From contig DBYV01000047.1 in NCBI GenBank assembly GCA_002310995.1, positions 31,048-47,525 of the forward strand: DNA of 16,478 bases, given 5' to 3'. This DNA is from a bacterium UBP6_UBA1177 (GTDB taxonomy: Bacteria > UBP6 > UBA1177). The translations under genes and the position numbers were made by a program. Under the pieces are notes generated by a model. That model searched no databases, was not told where the DNA came from, and saw only the letters and a program-made list of their open reading frames with translations. Within the stretch, counting starts at the first letter, position 1; each line of letters starts with the position of its first letter. Below are positions 14,711 through 16,478 of this stretch, in pieces.

Positions 14711-15463
14711 ATGCAAACTCTTGTTTATATCGCAAATACTGAATCTCTGAAGGAAAACGGGCTTTACAATGCTGCCTTTGACGCCGTCTCGGCAGAGCGC
14801 AAAGAAAAAGTTCTCCGCTACCGTTTTCTGAAAGACAGAGTGCTTTCGCTGGGTGCGGAACTGCTTTTGAGAAAGGCTTTAAGGGAATGCGGGATTGAAA
14901 TTCCGGAAGTTCATTACGGCTATAAAACCAACGGAAAGCCTTTTCTCAAAGGGGTTGAAGGAGTTGATTTCAATATTTCGCATTCTGAGGATTTTGTCAT
15001 GCTCACGGTTTCCGGAAACGAAACCGGATGCGACATCGAAAAAATCACTGAGATCGACCTTGAAATTGCAAAAAAATTCTTCTTTCGTGAAGAGTATGAA
15101 AATATCGCGGCTCTCCCGGCTTCCGGAGAAAGAAACGGACTTTTTTTCCGTTATTGGACTTTAAAGGAAAGTTTTATGAAAGCAACGGGGCTCGGAATGA
15201 GGCTGCCGCTTGACTCGTTTCAGATACTTATCGGAAACGACGGAAAAACCGGCGTGCGGCAGAGCGTTGATACAAAAAATTACAATTTTACCGAAATCGA
15301 TGCGGTGCCGGGGTATAAATGTGCCGTCTGCACGGCAGGAAATGCAACAGAAAATGATGTAAAAATAGTGGATTTCAGAGAAATTTTAAAAGGAGGAAAC
15401 TATGGCTGTTCAGAAAATCACAAACGGAACGGAAGTAACTTTGAAAGTCGACGGCTGGCTTGA
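14711..15463 (+). CDS. 4'-phosphopantetheinyl transferase, Sfp type
   Basis: 250 aa. Transfers phosphopantetheine from CoA to a Ser of acyl, peptidyl or aryl carrier proteins. Motifs: NGKPFL (74-79), FNISHS (87-92), GCDIE with the Mg ligands Asp108 and Glu110, FFFREEY (123-129) and WTLKESFMKATGLGM (149-163) with Lys152, Glu153 and Lys157. The length fits the Sfp/EntD group rather than the short AcpS. The SD is weak (GGTGG at 14702-14706). The last 20 codons overlap the STAS gene in another frame by 62 bp and read as Asn/Arg/Ser-rich sequence unlike the family, so the C-terminus may be a recent extension. No PKS, NRPS or carrier-protein gene is in view; it may serve fatty-acid ACP or a distant cluster. 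Confidence 0.9.
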   Translation: MQTLVYIANTESLKENGLYNAAFDAVSAERKEKVLRYRFLKDRVLSLGAELLLRKALRECGIEIPEVHYGYKTNGKPFLKGVEGVDFNISHSEDFVMLTVSGNETGCDIEKITEIDLEIAKKFFFREEYENIAALPASGERNGLFFRYWTLKESFMKATGLGMRLPLDSFQILIGNDGKTGVRQSVDTKNYNFTEIDAVPGYKCAVCTAGNATENDVKIVDFREILKGGNYGCSENHKRNGSNFESRRLA

Positions 15464-15695
15464 CACGCAGTCTTCGCCGGAACTTGAAAAAGCGGTCTCT
15501 GAGCTTGACGGAAGCGTCGATTCTCTTGTTCTCGACCTTGAAAAACTGGAATACATTTCTTCTGCGGGACTCCGCCAGATCGTCGCAGCACATAAGAAAA
15601 TGAACGGAAAACTCACTCTCAGGAACGTCCAGCCCGACATCATGAACGTTCTTTCCATGGCGGGATTTGACAAAAGACTCCATATCGAAGCATGA
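15402..15695 (+). CDS. STAS-domain anti-anti-sigma factor-like protein
   Basis: 97 aa, a single STAS domain of the SpoIIAA/RsbV type. LVLDLEKLEYISSAGLR (42-58) holds the hallmark Ser pair Ser53/Ser54, one of which is the phosphorylation site in this family; NVLSMAGFDKRLHI is a typical C-terminal helix. Such proteins bind an anti-sigma kinase or another partner when unphosphorylated. SD: GGAGG at 15391-15395, 6 nt before the ATG. It overlaps the PPTase end by 62 bp and shares an ATGA (4 bp) with the next gene, so PPTase, STAS and sensor look like one translationally coupled operon. The cognate kinase and sigma factor are not in the window. Confidence 0.9.
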   Translation: MAVQKITNGTEVTLKVDGWLDTQSSPELEKAVSELDGSVDSLVLDLEKLEYISSAGLRQIVAAHKKMNGKLTLRNVQPDIMNVLSMAGFDKRLHIEA

Positions 15696-16478
15696 AACAC
15701 TCCATCCAGAAAGAGATAATCGTAGTACTTGCGCTGGAGCTGATCGCGGTCATTGCCGCATGCGCAATCGTCACCTACCGCAATTTCTATTCGTCGGCAC
15801 TCAAAACTTCCCGCGACGATTCCAGAAACGCGGCAAAGGCTGCCGGAACAATAATCTCGGAATACGGACTTGATGCCGTGACTGATCCGGAGAACAAAGA
15901 ACTTTACGGCAAAATACGCCGCAGACTGAGAGTGATATGCAAAGCTTTCGAACTTGATTATCTTTACATCTACACGATCGAAGGAAACGACGAGTGTCAC
16001 TACATCATGGCCGTTGCCTCAAAAGACGAAAATGACCGCATCGTAGCGGAACGGCTGGGGCTCGGCACGGTAAGAGACTGTCATCCGCTCTATACTCAGG
16101 AAAAGGCTGCAATAAAGGGGGAAATAAGCGATGAACTCCTTATCCTCAGAAACGAATTCGGCGGGGATATGACCTGGATAGTCCCCTTTTTAGATAATAA
16201 CGGCAAAGTCAGGGCTTTGATCGGTGCTGATGACTCTCTCTATCTGTACAATGCAGGGATCACCAGGCATTTCTTTGTGGCGCTGATCCCGATCTCGCTG
16301 CTCATCTTTATCGCCCACATGATACTCTTCTTCATAATCCACCGCAGGATCGTAACCCCTGTGAAAACAATCGCAAACCGTATGCGGACTTTCGACCCGT
16401 CGCAAAAGGAAGAGCCTTTGCAGATAAATTCGCAGGACGAGATGAGATCCATTGCCGAAGCTTTTGAAAAAATGTCGC
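15692..16478 (+). CDS. Membrane sensor with periplasmic domain and HAMP, 3'-truncated
   Basis: The frame from ATG 15692 is open to the window edge (262 codons). TM1 at about 8-28, an extracytoplasmic domain at about 30-190 (DYLYIYTI, YIMAVAS, GEISDEL and TWIVPFLDNNG...ALIGADDS suggest a Cache/dCache-like sensor), TM2 at about 193-216, then a HAMP domain 217-262 (RRIVTPVKTIANRM...DEMRSIAEAFEKM). The output domain is off the edge. Given the 4-bp overlap with the STAS gene, a SpoIIE/RsbU-type PP2C phosphatase acting on the STAS Ser is the best guess; GGDEF, histidine kinase or methyl-accepting domains are alternatives. Confidence is high for the gene and low for its output. Confidence 0.88.
   Translation, partial: MKHSIQKEIIVVLALELIAVIAACAIVTYRNFYSSALKTSRDDSRNAAKAAGTIISEYGLDAVTDPENKELYGKIRRRLRVICKAFELDYLYIYTIEGNDECHYIMAVASKDENDRIVAERLGLGTVRDCHPLYTQEKAAIKGEISDELLILRNEFGGDMTWIVPFLDNNGKVRALIGADDSLYLYNAGITRHFFVALIPISLLIFIAHMILFFIIHRRIVTPVKTIANRMRTFDPSQKEEPLQINSQDEMRSIAEAFEKMS

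Noticed and set aside
15410..16000. 196-aa minus-strand open frame
   Set aside because: Antisense to STAS and the sensor gene, both of which have recognisable domains; no SD.

Overview
The window reads as a contig piece from an uncultured, anaerobe-like bacterium with moderate-to-low GC, probably of the Myxococcota/Bradymonadota (old Deltaproteobacteria) type. Support for that placement is indirect: lipoproteins with Asp/Glu-rich linkers behind the lipobox, a large lipoprotein combining EGF-like Cys modules with DUF1566/Lcl_C domains, and a giant exported protein ending in a Cys-containing, MYXO-CTERM-like sorting tail. The serA-like gene instead has signatures I associate with Bacteroidota. 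No tRNA, rRNA, CRISPR array, transposase or phage gene is visible.

Layout. 2-1790 (+): two tandem paralogous lipoproteins, the first cut by the left edge, separated by a strong intrinsic terminator whose T-tract touches the next ribosome binding site. 1794-4910 (-): a promoter, a small Cys-rich zinc protein and secA; secA runs head-on into the second lipoprotein with a 3-bp gap. 4932-11066 (-): a 946-aa lipoprotein made of two copies of an [EGF-like x2, Cys linker, DUF1566 x2] unit, and upstream of it a 1038-aa exported protein with a C-terminal membrane anchor, preceded by a good extended -10 promoter. 11169-13555 (+): dCMP deaminase, a GC-rich imperfect hairpin, then a GAF/HD-GYP c-di-GMP phosphodiesterase that most likely starts at TTG. 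13591-14583 (+): promoter and a Bacteroidota-type D-3-phosphoglycerate dehydrogenase. 14590-14651: an unusual GC-rich hairpin whose loop is five tandem 9-bp repeats. 14711 to the right edge (+): overlapping genes for an Sfp-type phosphopantetheinyl transferase, a STAS anti-anti-sigma protein and a membrane sensor with a HAMP domain that runs off the window.

How it fits together. The left two thirds is about protein export and the cell surface: SecA drives export, and the four exported proteins carry lipoboxes or a membrane tail, acidic spacer linkers and likely Ca-binding or adhesive modules. The right third is metabolism and signalling: nucleotide and serine biosynthesis, c-di-GMP turnover, and a partner-switch-like module (STAS plus HAMP sensor) tied by overlap to a PPTase.

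Starts were moved from the longest open frame for the zinc protein, dCMP deaminase, HD-GYP and SerA genes because each has a strong Shine-Dalgarno (SD) before an internal start. No stretch longer than 170 bp lacks a gene; the largest gaps (11001-11168, 11652-11788, 14584-14710, 7773-7883, 13556-13659) are described in the entries.
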